Shown: in pieces, positions 22,701 through 33,990 of the stretch
How positions within the stretch are numbered: position 1 is the stretch's first letter
How the letters are laid out: the number at the start of each line of letters is the position of its first letter
Assembly: GCF_026151205.1 (NCBI RefSeq)
Contig: NC_087081.1
Coordinates: 14,437,340 to 14,501,339, forward strand
Direction: 5' to 3'
Length of the DNA: 64,000 nt
Origin: Bolinopsis microptera
Taxonomy: Eukaryota; Ctenophora; Tentaculata; Lobata; Bolinopsidae
The notes under the pieces: model-generated
The model's database searches: none
What the model saw: the letters and a program-made list of their open reading frames with translations, nothing else
What the model was told of the DNA's origin: nothing
Program-made: the position numbers and the translations under genes

Positions 22701-25700
22701 TGATTTTGTTTCCAACAAAAAAAGATTGAGAGTCATTGATTTCAGCAATAATTTATTGTTTATGTATTTACCTTAAATAAAATAATTGTATCAATTTGTC
22801 TCAATTTATTTGAAAGCAGATAATACATAACAATATACCAACATCATTTGTTGAAGTTAAGTCTTAAAACTTACCCAAATTAAGTACATGATATTTTCAT
22901 ATGTCATTGACCTCAATTTAGTTGGCTTGATTTCACGGTCACGCCGGCGTACGGCCGCCGCCGCCGGTGTAATTTTAGTGAAACGCCGCGTCGATCCATA
23001 TAGCCACGGCGGACAAGCCTGAACAAAATACCTGGAGCCTATCTAGTGGCCTTTACCTTCCTACATAATGGGCAGGTTATTCGACAATGTATTATAATTT
23101 ATATATTAATTAATCATCAATTTATCACTCTATTTATTCAATGAATGTATCACTCAATTTACTGTTCCCCATCTTATATCATTCCTGCACTGAATTCACA
23201 GGAACACACCCAACAGCCGCGTACAGAGAATATATACCCAGCATGTCTTACCCTAAATACATGAAAGCTGGGATAGGTACACGTTACGACATATGTACAC
23301 CTCCAGATAGAACTAAATCTCAAAGGACTGCCATGAGAGTTTTTTTTTTTTCGGAAGGCATTAAACTTCACCACAAGGTGCATTGTTTTCCTGTGGTCGA
23401 TGAAACGTTGTTTCGTTTGTCCAGTCGTCAGTGACGAAAGAAAAAGAAGACGAAAAAAAACCCCGTTCGGAAAGAAGTTTTGCGTGTTTCACTAATTTAG
23501 ATTGATGATATCGACAAAAAGCTGGATTCGAAATTGAGGCTAGGGGGTTCATCAAATCCTTTTGAAATTGACTTATAGTTGTTGTGATAGAGGGAGGGGT
23601 AAATATCAGTAAACAGTTTAGCTTAATACTTGTATCTTTAGAGAATGAGGCCACGAAAATAGACAATCTAAGACTACTCCATCGTGAATGGAAAGTGCCG
23701 AATGTTAACTCTCTCCAATAGAGATTATTGAGACAAAAGTAAACTTGATCGAAGATAAACTTAAATAGTGTATTCCGAATTTTCATAAGCAAGTGGGGTG
23801 CTATCAAACGCATCAACATTTAGGGTAATAAAATGAATAATCGATGATATATATATAAATTAAATTGCATTATCTTAAACTCTTAAGGCAGCGGGGGGGG
23901 GTAACGCTAGAAAGAAGAATTTACAAAACTATGATTCTTTAAATTATTTCATTTTTTTATGACAAAAATTTTGCCGCCATGCACATAATTGTAACTGTCA
24001 ATTTTTTTATAAATAATAATGAGGTTACCAATTTCTTACAAATGACTAAAACAACATTGAAGCTAATAAAATCTAGGTTAAGATGTTATTCACTCTAGAT
24101 TTTTTGTCATTTCGGTCAGCGAATGTTTAAATCTAAATTATAGATTCACCCAACTGGCCTTTAAAAGGGTTATAGGATTTTACTAACAAAAGGCTAATTT
24201 CTTTAAGAGTTTTGGAGTTGGTACTGTGGATTATTTTTATGAAAATCTTTTTCTTGCTGAACACCTGACTACAGCAACGAGATTTGAGATTTTCAAAGAC
24301 GCGCACAAAGGAGTATTTTCACTATGTAATTCAGAGATCCGTATAATGAAGATATCATTATGATGGTCTTCAAGCTCGAAGTTCTGCAAGCGGGGTTTCA
24401 GACAAAGGTTATGTCTTGCAAGAGGTTGGACTGAAGAAAAGAAGAGTTTGGGAGACTTGTTGTTACTGTTAACTAACAAAACCTGTTATTCCTTAATAAG
24501 CCTGTTTATGTAGTACCTAGTGAGAAATACACCGCTACTACATCGTCACTACTAACATAAATCAGAATCTGTGGACTGGTCTCAGTTGTATGTGTTTGCA
24601 AGAACTATTGTTCTAATTATGTTTATATTAATTATTTGATAAACCATTGTTTCACGGTCAATCATTAGAGTAGGAACAAAATTAAACACGTACTGTGAGA
24701 AAGAAGACTGACACAATGAAGAGTAGGGTTCAACACGGAACGATGTTTGTTAAGAGGTGTTTGTGCGCGTGGTCAGGGATAGCAGCATTAATCCATGACA
24801 CTGGGGGGGGTTTGTTTGTTTTCACATAAAATTTGAATTTTTATTTATTTATAATTACCATTATAAACTATACTAAAACTTGGCTAACATATTCTATGGA
24901 TATAAAGGGATGAAAGAATATTATAGATAAATAAATTTAAAGCTACACAAAGGTAATCTGTCAAATTTTTTATTAATTTAGTTCTGTGATTTAGTATGTG
25001 TGATTTGACTTAATGCGACTCAGCATTCCAGCTGGGTATCATTGCGATGTGGCCTAGAACTCTATCCGCCATAAGTCCGCCAATTTCTTTCAAGTCGTTA
25101 TTACGACAAAGGATTTTTCTGAACCAAGCAGGTCCGCTCTTAGGTAGTTTTCATGGCGTTTTTCTGATCTATAAAAAAACCAAAAAACTCTGTTATTCAG
25201 CAAAGGATAGCGCAAAAAAGCCTACAAGAACTCGCAGACAGTTTTCAAAGAAAAAATTGTCTGTCTTTGCAGTTTAAGACGAAAGCCATCAAAGAAGTCT
25301 GGTGATTTTGTAAGTTATGAATACAGTAATATACAGTTTTAGTTAAAAACGCCGATTTTACTGCGGAGTTTAAAATATAAAGTGGTTATAAATGGGAAAG
25401 TTGTGGGGGGAGGGTGTAGGTATCGGTATTATCATACCAGGGTGTCCGGTTAAATCGGGCGTGGTAAAATCGTGGTTTTTATGTTTATAGAACCTTATCA
25501 TATAAGGAACATTTGTTGCATAAAAAAGTTAGGTGTATTGCTTCTATCTTTTCTAAAATAATATTATTAGAAAACCTGCAGTTGCAAGACCAGTGGCTCG
25601 ACACAGTGAAGGTGGAGACCAGTGGCTCCGACCAAGTGAAGTTTGTAAGACCTGGAGTCGGCAGCTTCCGCGGAGGACATTAGGACAATCTGTTCATGTA

Positions 25701-27009
25701 ACCAAGATAAGCCAAGGCTAAGATGACTCCTCCGTAAGGATTTAGAGGTATTGTTATTGTCATGTAATGGGTTTCCCGTTTGGAAGAATAAAAAAGGCTA
25801 TTCATTTGATGGTCACTGGTCAGCTCTTGTCCCAGGACAAGATTATTTTAAAATAGTTAGCGTTATCCATCTAACAATATATAAAGCGAGAGACTTTATA
25901 ACCGTAATGCGTGTTCCTCTTCCATATGAATTGTTATCACTCAGTTATATCTACGTGGGCTACAAAATATGCGTCTTCCCCAAATCTGAGCCACAGAAGG
26001 GTAGCTTTAGCGATTAGCGTAGCAACGATGTGGTTCGAAAAACAGGTCACCACCTTCACAGGGAACTTCAGCTACCAAGTCTCTCCCAACAATTTGTGAA
26101 GCGATAGGTTTTGTTGAGGGATATATTTGCTAGGTCATATTAATTGTGTGTCCTTTTGAACTACAGTTCACAGCATATTTAAATTTACGACTAGAATCTA
26201 GATCATCGAAAGGGATGATAATTATCTTTATACCGCAATACCACTTATGAGCTAAGTCAGAAGTTATGTTGTTTCACATAAAAAAATATCAAGGTAAATA
26301 CAAGAAAACGGAACTTTCTTCGACTATCTGGGAAACACAGAAGGTCCGGGTTACGGAATACAAAAAGAAAACAGGCCATCCGGCAGCTCGGCTACAAAAT
26401 GAGCGAGTATGACAGAGGAGCAGACTCAGTCCTTTCACCGGTCACCTTCAAAAATAAACTTTGGCCTAGTAGTGTGGTCATTTATACTTGGAAAATTGCC
26501 GGATTGACGTAGAGAGAATGATATACTCCAGGTAAATTTATAGCAATATCATATGAACACATATGTCTTTTCTACAAATATCAACACTATGACTAAAATT
26601 CGCATACACATTTGACTATCTAAGGTAGATAACTTTATGCTGAACTTTAATACAGTTAAGTGTACGTTTAATTAATATGGAGGAGTTGAAATTAATTGGT
26701 GCATCATTAATATACATTAAAACTTCTGCAAAACAGCATCCTTCAAAAACTTTATATATAAATATGCAAGAATATTTGTGACCTTTAAAATCGTTAATAG
26801 CTACATTTAGCATTAAAATGCAAGAATATGAAGATCCAGAATGATACAGAGGACGCACGGATAGACGCTCCAGCTACAAACGGTACAGTTTTGGTCAAGG
26901 GATTGTGATAACAACGATGATACCGCTAGTTCTCCAGTTACGGTCGAGGGTCGGACATATAAATAAGATTTTTGGAGAACTGCTGTATCAGATTGAATGA
27001 GCAGAATTA
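19721..27009. other. no gene recognised; scattered minor repeats
   Basis: No credible exon or RNA gene was found. Minor items: a GC-rich patch at 22,940-22,985 (CCGGCGTACGGCCGCCGCC); a diverged CCAGTGGCTC-containing direct repeat at 25,585-25,650; and a shared segment TTTAGCATTAAAATGCAAGA near 21,043 and 26,803. A 152-codon minus frame (23361-23819) has no recognisable domain. Confidence 0.45.
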
Positions 27010-28090
27010 TTATACATTCTTGTTTTAAATTTTTCATTTTTGCCTATTTTCTTTCATTTCATTTCATTTGTTCTTTGTATTCTCTATAATTTTATTTTTT
27101 CCCCTTAATTTTCTTCATTTCTTATTCTGTTTTTTCTTGTTTGGAAGTCTCATTAACAACATTAGCAGAAGAAAGAGATAGAGCGATAGGACGGAAGGAA
27201 AAGGAGAAGAAACATCTTAAAGAAGAAAAAACTATAGGGGCATTGGGGAAATAGCATGGAGGAATGAGAACAGCTGGAGCCGAAAGCAGGAGCTTTGATG
27301 CAAGCAGTGTGAATCCTAGTGAGAGAGGAGAATAAGATTGGAAGATAAGAGGAACCAAGGAGCAGGGGAAGGAGGGAAAGCTCGGAGAATTAAAAAATAC
27401 TCGGAATTATTGCCCTTTCGATGTCATGCTATGAACTCACTGAGAATTTTTATATTGACAACTAGAAATTTGCATTTGAAGGAATGTAACCCCAGGGGAT
27501 TAAATAGGGAGGAATTTAGTATAATGAGAAGTATAGAAATAATTGTTGGGTTTAAAATAGATGCAAGTTGAAATATAAGGTTCTTAGTTTTTATTTCTTC
27601 TTTTTGAAGCTATTTTGAAGCTATATTTTGTGTGTAGTTCATCTCCTTTTCCTTGTGTATTTTATTTATGTTCTTTGATTCTCGAATTGTTTGAGGCAAT
27701 TAGATCTTCGTATATAATAGTATTAAAAATTAACCACTTAAGCCCTTGTAGTAATGATGATAATTTAACGAAGGTATACACACATTTTGCGTGTTTCACT
27801 GTCTAGCCAAAACCATAAGCGGAAATATTGATGGGTCAGAGCGGTTTGGAGAAAAGGTGGAAAAGTAAAGAAACAAAAGAAGGAAATGGTTTATTGGACA
27901 TGAATGCAAGAAGAAAGCCAATGCTAATGTACTGTCCATTAGAGAGGTTGAAGTAAAGTCGTTTAAAAAAAGTTATTCAAATCTCAAACAAAAACAGATA
28001 TATTATTAAAGTATATAAAGGGACAATTCCCTGATATGAACCAGACTAAAAAAATCTAAACTATCTGTGTAATGTTGTTAAACCATTAAG
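27010..28090. other. T-rich repeat and unrecognised sequence
   Basis: Positions 27,040-27,140 carry T-rich runs (TTTCATTTCATTTC, TTCTGTTTTTTCTTG) that recur at 28,450-28,910, 31,250-31,600 and 37,840-38,040. The rest has a purine-rich stretch and no supported gene. Confidence 0.45.
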
Positions 28091-28110
28091 TATTAGGTAA
28101 CCCATATGTA

Positions 28111-28395
28111 ATGACGAGGTATTTTACAGATAATGACACCGTCTTTTACAAGGACTGTGGTCACTGGCAACTTAAAGTGAAACAGCTGCCAGAAAACGAG
28201 TGGCTGGGCAATTCCACCACGTGGGAGAGCCCTCGTAACTGCTTGTTACATACTCCGTCAAGGCACGTGCGGAGAGAAATGCAATATCACTCGATAAGAG
28301 TGTTTAAAAGGGCAACTGGTGAGGAAAACGGACAAAACAACAAATGTCTACATTGGACTACGTGCAGGTCGCGGGTGCTTGTATTTTACACTTAA
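28111..28395 (+). pseudogene. unrecognised repeated coding-like unit, open copy
   Basis: This 94-codon frame has Cys/Trp-rich content (CGHWQLKV, EWLGNSTTWE, RHVRREMQYHSIRVFKRATG, KCLHWTTCRSR). I do not recognise the family. GC content is higher than in the flanks. A second copy at about 30,955-31,190 aligns along its length, including the GCAGGTCGCGGGGCTTG end, but carries several one-base indels. Both copies continue into the same T-rich tail. It is therefore part of a dispersed repeat, and this copy may be a less damaged fragment of its coding region or a chance frame. Confidence 0.4.
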
Positions 28396-28910
28396 ACTTT
28401 TTATACCATTTTAAAGGATGATATGTTTGCCAAATTACTTTTTATTATTCTCATCTTTTCGTGCACTAGTCACATATTTTGAATATTTCCAATTTTATGA
28501 TCTTTTAACAAATTCTTTATAATTTGCTTTTTCTTCTTTTTTTTCATATCATTGCACTTTTCTTTGCTTTCATTTCTTTTTTCTTTAGTATTTTAATACA
28601 GTATTTGCTCTATATAAAACAAGTTTTTGGGATGAAGATTTAGCGGGGCTTGTATTTACACTTAAACGTTTTATACCTTTTAAAGATAATGTAACCAAAT
28701 TCTTTTTATTAATTCTCATCTTTTCGCCCTGCCCTGTCACAAGTTCCTACTTTTTTATTTGTTTTCATATTCCAATTTTATGATCTTTTAACAAAAATTT
28801 GTCATTACTTAGCTGGGTCTTCTTTTTTTTCATTTCTTTGCACTTTTTCTTTTCTTTCATTTCCTTTTTTCTTTGTATCTTAATACAGTATTCCGATCTT
28901 TATAACACAG
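28378..28910 (+). repeat. two tandem copies of a T-rich repeat tail
   Basis: TTACACTTAAAC...TTTTATACC...CCAAATT-CTTTTTATTA...TTTCTTTGTATCTTAATACAGTA occurs at 28,378-28,620 and again at 28,647-28,910. A third copy is at 31,182-31,470. The copies differ by many indels, so they are old. Confidence 0.7.
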
Positions 28911-30954
28911 TATACCCTCTTGCAATCGTGAAATTGTCCCATTGTTTCTTCATTCTCTTGTGTCCCCCGATTTACCGTTCTACCATATCTCTCCTAGGTG
29001 AGCCATCCCTCCATCACCTAAATTTAAAGTTTCTATCTGCCTCAGAACATGGGAGTACTCACACAAGGTACACATATGTTCGGTTCGTCTGCCGTACATA
29101 GTGTGATTTTTTGACCCTAAGAAGAAGGAAAACAAAATAAGCACAGCCAGCTTTAGTGGCATTTGAAGATGGCAAGCAGCCTTATGCGAGAGATGGGAAC
29201 TGAAGAGCGAGTTAGGGGGGCTTTTCCGTATATCTCAGAGAGCTCCTTATTACTAAGTAATGACGTGATCAAACTCTCCGGAAAACTCCAACAAAGCTTT
29301 TCAGGACGCGGATCAGGTTTAGCGGGAGAGAATGCCGACTGAAACTGAGCGAAGTAGATTCGAGATTTGAATGCAAGGGCCAATTGTTGACCAACTTAAT
29401 TTTAATCATTTAAATAATCATTTTTTGACATCGAGGCGATGTGATTTTTTTATCCAAATTTTATTTTTTTCAAGTATATGTACAAGGCTAATGTATATAT
29501 ATTATAGCTAATGTATATATATATTTATATAGTAGAAAACCGTGGTAAGGGAGGAAGCAATATTGATAGTATTTTTGGTTAGATAAGTTTAAAAGTTTAA
29601 AGAGCGTCAAAAATATCCTACACAACCGAAGATTACAGCCAAATAATATGTTGCTCGAACTACACAGCGTAATATCAACAAACCGATTAAAATGACGTTT
29701 TAAAACAAATCATTGCACGTGGTGAACGTCCTGTTTACCACGCAGTTAATACGAACTTCCTATTCTCGTTGATTTGCAGTGGGCGGTCGTACAGAGTCAG
29801 ACTGACAGACAAAAAAGAATCGTTTGATTTATAGTCGAGATATGTAAATTGGAGCCTGCTTTTTCCTGTTTGGTTTTTCAATAATAATATTTTTTGGATA
29901 ATTCATGTTACAAATGTTTTTTACTTTTTATAATTGTCGGGATTATAACTAAGGGGGGTACCACGTCATTCATAATACATAAATTGGATTCGCCTTCAAT
30001 AATCAGGGCGTCCTCGATAAACGGTGAATCAAACAACCATATCACGTTCAGCAACATTACGGATATCTCGGGTAACAAGATCATCATAAAAAACTTACTA
30101 AGTAGACGAGGTCCGATGTTGTTACCGGGCTAAGAGTAAAAATTCCTGCTCCCGAAATGGTTTAGCACCTCTTCTCAACGCAAATCAATTCATTAGAGTA
30201 GTAATTCTCCACCACCCCACTCTGAATCCCGCATCCTTTCACTAGTACCAGCCATCCAAGGACTCTCACCGGCGGGGCGGCGATCTGACTACTCTTTTAG
30301 GACTACACGGCACAATTTATTTTGCAAGAACGCTGGGAGATCACACTCCTTGGGCACCACCCTTGTCCAAATCTGAGATCCGGACTCAGCGCAAAACACG
30401 GCTTGCATGAAGACCGTATTCCAACACCAATCTACAAATCTCTAAATCTCGAGTCAAACTCTATCACTACACCAGCAAAATGAAGAAACCGTCAAGCGCA
30501 ACTGTAAACTCAAATTGTAAACGTTTTGTAAAACTAAATGGGTATGACACCTCTTTTTTAAACTTATATTCAAAGATTTTTTAAGTGTTTAATTTATGAA
30601 TTTCTCGTGACTTTTACCATGTGATATTTGTAAAAATTCTAAACTCTTTCTAAGCATACCAGTCGAAATTTAACCAAATTAGTGTTTGATTTGATAATAT
30701 AACTGACTTAGATATTTTATGATATATGTTTTAATATTTCGGTTTTGATTTTATAAGATTGGTAAGATCTTAATATTATTATCCTAGGAGGGATGCGACC
30801 GTTTCTGAGATGTCATTGCTCAAGAGTTTTCTCACGACTAAAGACTCTCGAAAGGAAGAAGAACACGACTTAGAAGGGATTGATACAAATATGAGACAAT
30901 TGTGATATTAATGTGTATTATGAACCATTTGATAAAATTTATTCAATAAGACTG
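28911..30954. other. no gene recognised
   Basis: Several short frames occur, including one at 29894-30133 with a hydrophobic start, but none has splice sites or a family signature. A GC-richer stretch at 30,170-30,440 could not be read as protein on either strand. Confidence 0.4.
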
Positions 30955-31620
30955 TATTTCATAAAACAGGGACACTGGCCCCAAAAAGTAGAACAGCTGC
31001 CAGAAAACGCGAGGCTGGTATTCCACCACTTGCGGTGAGCCCTCAGGTATCTGCCATGTTACATACTCGCTCAGCACGGTGCGAGAGCAAAATGCCAAAA
31101 CAATCACTCGATACGAGTGTTAAAAGGGCAACTGGTGAGAAAACAGGAACACAACAAATGTCTTACCTCTGGAATTACGTGCAGGTCGCGGGGCTTGGTA
31201 TTTTACACTTAAATTTTTATACCTTTTGAAAGATAATGTTGCCAAATTCTTTTTATTATTCTATTCTTTTCGCTGCATAGTTCACATATTTCATATTTCC
31301 AATGTTTAATGGATTCTTTTTAACAAAATTTTTATAACTTTGCTTTTTTCTATTTTTTTCAAACTTTGCATTTTTCTATTCTTTCATGTCCTTTTTTCTT
31401 TGTATCTTAATACAAGTATTTTCGCTCTATATAACACAGTTTTTTTGGGATATGAAACGATTTAGCGTCACAATCTGTGTTGTTCAGGGGAACGCATTTT
31501 ATAGGGGTCAACATTTTTTTTCATTTCTTTATTTCTTTTTATCATTTTTAGTACAATAACTTTTTTGTCAATTACTTGTCTTTTCATATCTTTGCACTTT
31601 TTCTTTTTCTTGGTGTGTGA
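30955..31620 (+). repeat. broken copy of the 28.1-kb repeat unit
   Basis: The coding-like part (30,955-31,190) shares GAACAGCTGCCAGAAAACG, TGTTACATACTC and AAAAGGGCAACTGGTGAG with 28,160-28,330 but has frame-disrupting indels. The T-rich tail follows at 31,190-31,600. Confidence 0.7.
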
Positions 31621-33532
31621 AATACCTGATTTAAATGTATTAAACAAGGGTTACGACTGAGTTGTTACGGTATTTGAGCGGAAGTTGAGGGACAAATTCT
31701 AATGCACACTACCCTTCAGCTTCTGAGGCGTTCGTATGAGATTGTTGGGATAGGTCTTTTTTTTAGAGGTCATAGAGGACTTAAAGTCAGTTGAAATTCT
31801 AAATCCGTGTCTTTTTTTTCAGATCTTACGCATCATATCTAAAATAATATTTCCTTTCTTCCACACTAGGAATCTTTGTGGTGAAACATAGACAACAAAA
31901 TCAGTCACGGAATTACCACATGTAAAGTCAAGGTAAGTGACAACAGAAAACCTTATTAATGTAGCAGCGGATATAATATGATCCTTGAGGAAACAGAAAA
32001 AACTGGCTACTGGATTCGGAATATTCTTTTAAAAATAAGTTGCAAAAGGTAGTTAAAGAAAGTTACTAAAATATCACATTGGATAGGTATGTTGGCATAC
32101 TGATTACTGAATTGTTTTACAATTGGAAGTTATCCATTTTATGTTGAACGAATTTCCGGCAGAAAATTACCGATAAAACTGTCCACGACAACTCCCACAA
32201 GAAGCCACAGAAGATTGAAGGTTTACTATCCTCGACGAGAACTTCCACGAAGAAACCAATCTCCTTATTCTCGCACCAGACCATCAACACTTGGCTCCCC
32301 TCACCCTGTAGATACTTAAAGATTATCAACCTCTTCCATACGGGATTTGCACCTACACATTGGTCAACCCGGCTGGAGTTAAAGATCAGAGAATCGATTA
32401 AGGGAGGCCGAGGAGAAATCCTGAATCCCTTTACCACGGCGGTAACAAGTGCTTGAAAACACGTTGCGCAACGCTTGACAGAGAAGATAGGACCAGACGA
32501 CCAGTGGATCTCTCTCTCCGGACTTTACTCGTCAGAACCGAAGTGTAACATCTAAATATCGGAGGAGAGCAGCTGATTTATGATCATAGCATAGATCTAC
32601 AAATTTATGTTAGAGAATTAGCTCTGAAAGTATTTGGTAAATTCCCTCCATGGAGACATTGGTAGCTGTTGCACAGCTTTGAAAGAACTGTATGGTATAT
32701 TTTTCAAACAGTGAAATTAATGTGCTGTATTTTAAGGGAATTTTACAGAGTGTAAGCTCCAGGGTTGATTTTTTTATCACATGATGTTTTTTTATTCATT
32801 AATTGTGATCAAGGACTAATGAATTGTAACCAGAGTTGATTTTTTTCAATCAATTAAATGTGGTGTGTCTCCTTGTTTAAAGTGTTATCAATTATTTTGA
32901 AAGAATTCCACTATTTAGAGCAGGGAACAGGATGAAAAATGATGATAAATTCGAGTGGAATGAGAGACTGTTTGATGCGTCACTCCGTTAACAGTCACTC
33001 CGTAACAATACCCAAATTTTTGAAGCCTCAAATGTTTATTCTTAAGAATACACACTTTTTTTGATTAATTATGAAGGAAAATGTCTGAAAAGTGCCTGGA
33101 AGCCGTTTCAAAATAAACTTTTCAAGAAATTTCTGAGATAAAAAATTAGGTCAGGAATATGGGTGTTACCAAAATCTGAAAAATTTATCTAGTCACTCCG
33201 TACGAAATTTCGACTTTTATTACTCAAAAACGGATTGATTTCTCATATTTTTCTTGGCAGTATGTAAATTGTAGTTTGAAACGCCTTAGAACATAATTTT
33301 AACCTAATACTGAACCTGTTTTCTTGGAATTTTTCGGGAAAAAAAAAATGGGTGTAAAATTGTCAACCGTAACATTTCTATAGTTTTGAATATGCCCATT
33401 ATCAGTTATCAAGGGATACGCCCACTTTCTCGCCACGTAGACCAAGGTCGTTATACTTGTTAGTTTACTAAGTCAAAGTCCAGTCTTAAAACAGTGGATA
33501 CGAGACACGCCCTGGCGGACATTTAGAGGAGA
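31621..33532. other. no gene recognised
   Basis: A 106-codon minus frame (32117-32437) has no recognisable domain. The words GTCACTCCGT recur at 32,978, 32,993 and 33,193 in a low-complexity setting. Nothing else can be supported. Confidence 0.4.
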
Positions 33533-33990
33533 ATGGTTCGAGCTATGTAATGTATTGGATAGAGACACATCCTGTGGTCTTATTTTCAGAAAAAGAAGAC
33601 CAGCAAAACAGGCGATCAACACAACTAAGACGAAAGTTCGGAGAATGAAAGAAGGTATTTTTACGTTGCAGGCCTCTGTTAGAGGATTAGCATAAAGGTT
33701 TCTTTGGTAAAACCAAGTAAAGATATAACAACCACCATTCTAAGTTCATTGGTGAAGAACTTTATTCGGACAAGCGTGGAAATCAGATAGAAAAACTTGT
33801 TGCAACTTGTCAGATGGCTTGTGCAGTTATTACAATCTTTTACATTTACTGTATAAGGTTTTAATCAGATTATTGTTAATTTATTTCTTTGGTTTTAACA
33901 GGAGTGAAGGGAATGATTCAGAACATATTTGAAGTTATTGAGAAAGAATTGGAGCAAGACAGCACCAGACAGCGACCAGCCGCCAAATGA
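33533..33990 (+). CDS. candidate small basic protein in three exons
   Basis: Three exons join in consistent phase: 33533-33546 (ATG start, donor GTAATG), 33590-33654 (acceptor TTATTTTCAG, donor GTATTT) and 33902-33990 (acceptor GGTTTTAACAG, TGA stop). The product is 55 residues: a Lys/Arg-rich first half (VRAIKRRPAKQ, KTKVRRMK) and then an amphipathic helix (MIQNIFEVIEKELEQ). I do not recognise the family; a nuclear or RNA-binding role would only be a guess from charge. An AATAAA lies about 260 bases downstream (near 34,254). Exon 1 is only 14 bases, so the true 5' end may lie elsewhere. Evidence is limited to splice-phase agreement and composition. Confidence 0.35.

Noticed and set aside
23361-23819. 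152-codon minus-strand open frame
   Set aside because: No domain, signal peptide or splice context; composition is like translated AT-rich noncoding DNA.
29894-30133. 79-codon plus-strand frame with hydrophobic start, possible small secreted protein
   Set aside because: The hydrophobic part is short and interrupted; no cleavage pattern, cysteine framework or splice evidence.
32117-32437. 106-codon minus-strand open frame
   Set aside because: No family signature; no splice or expression signals visible.
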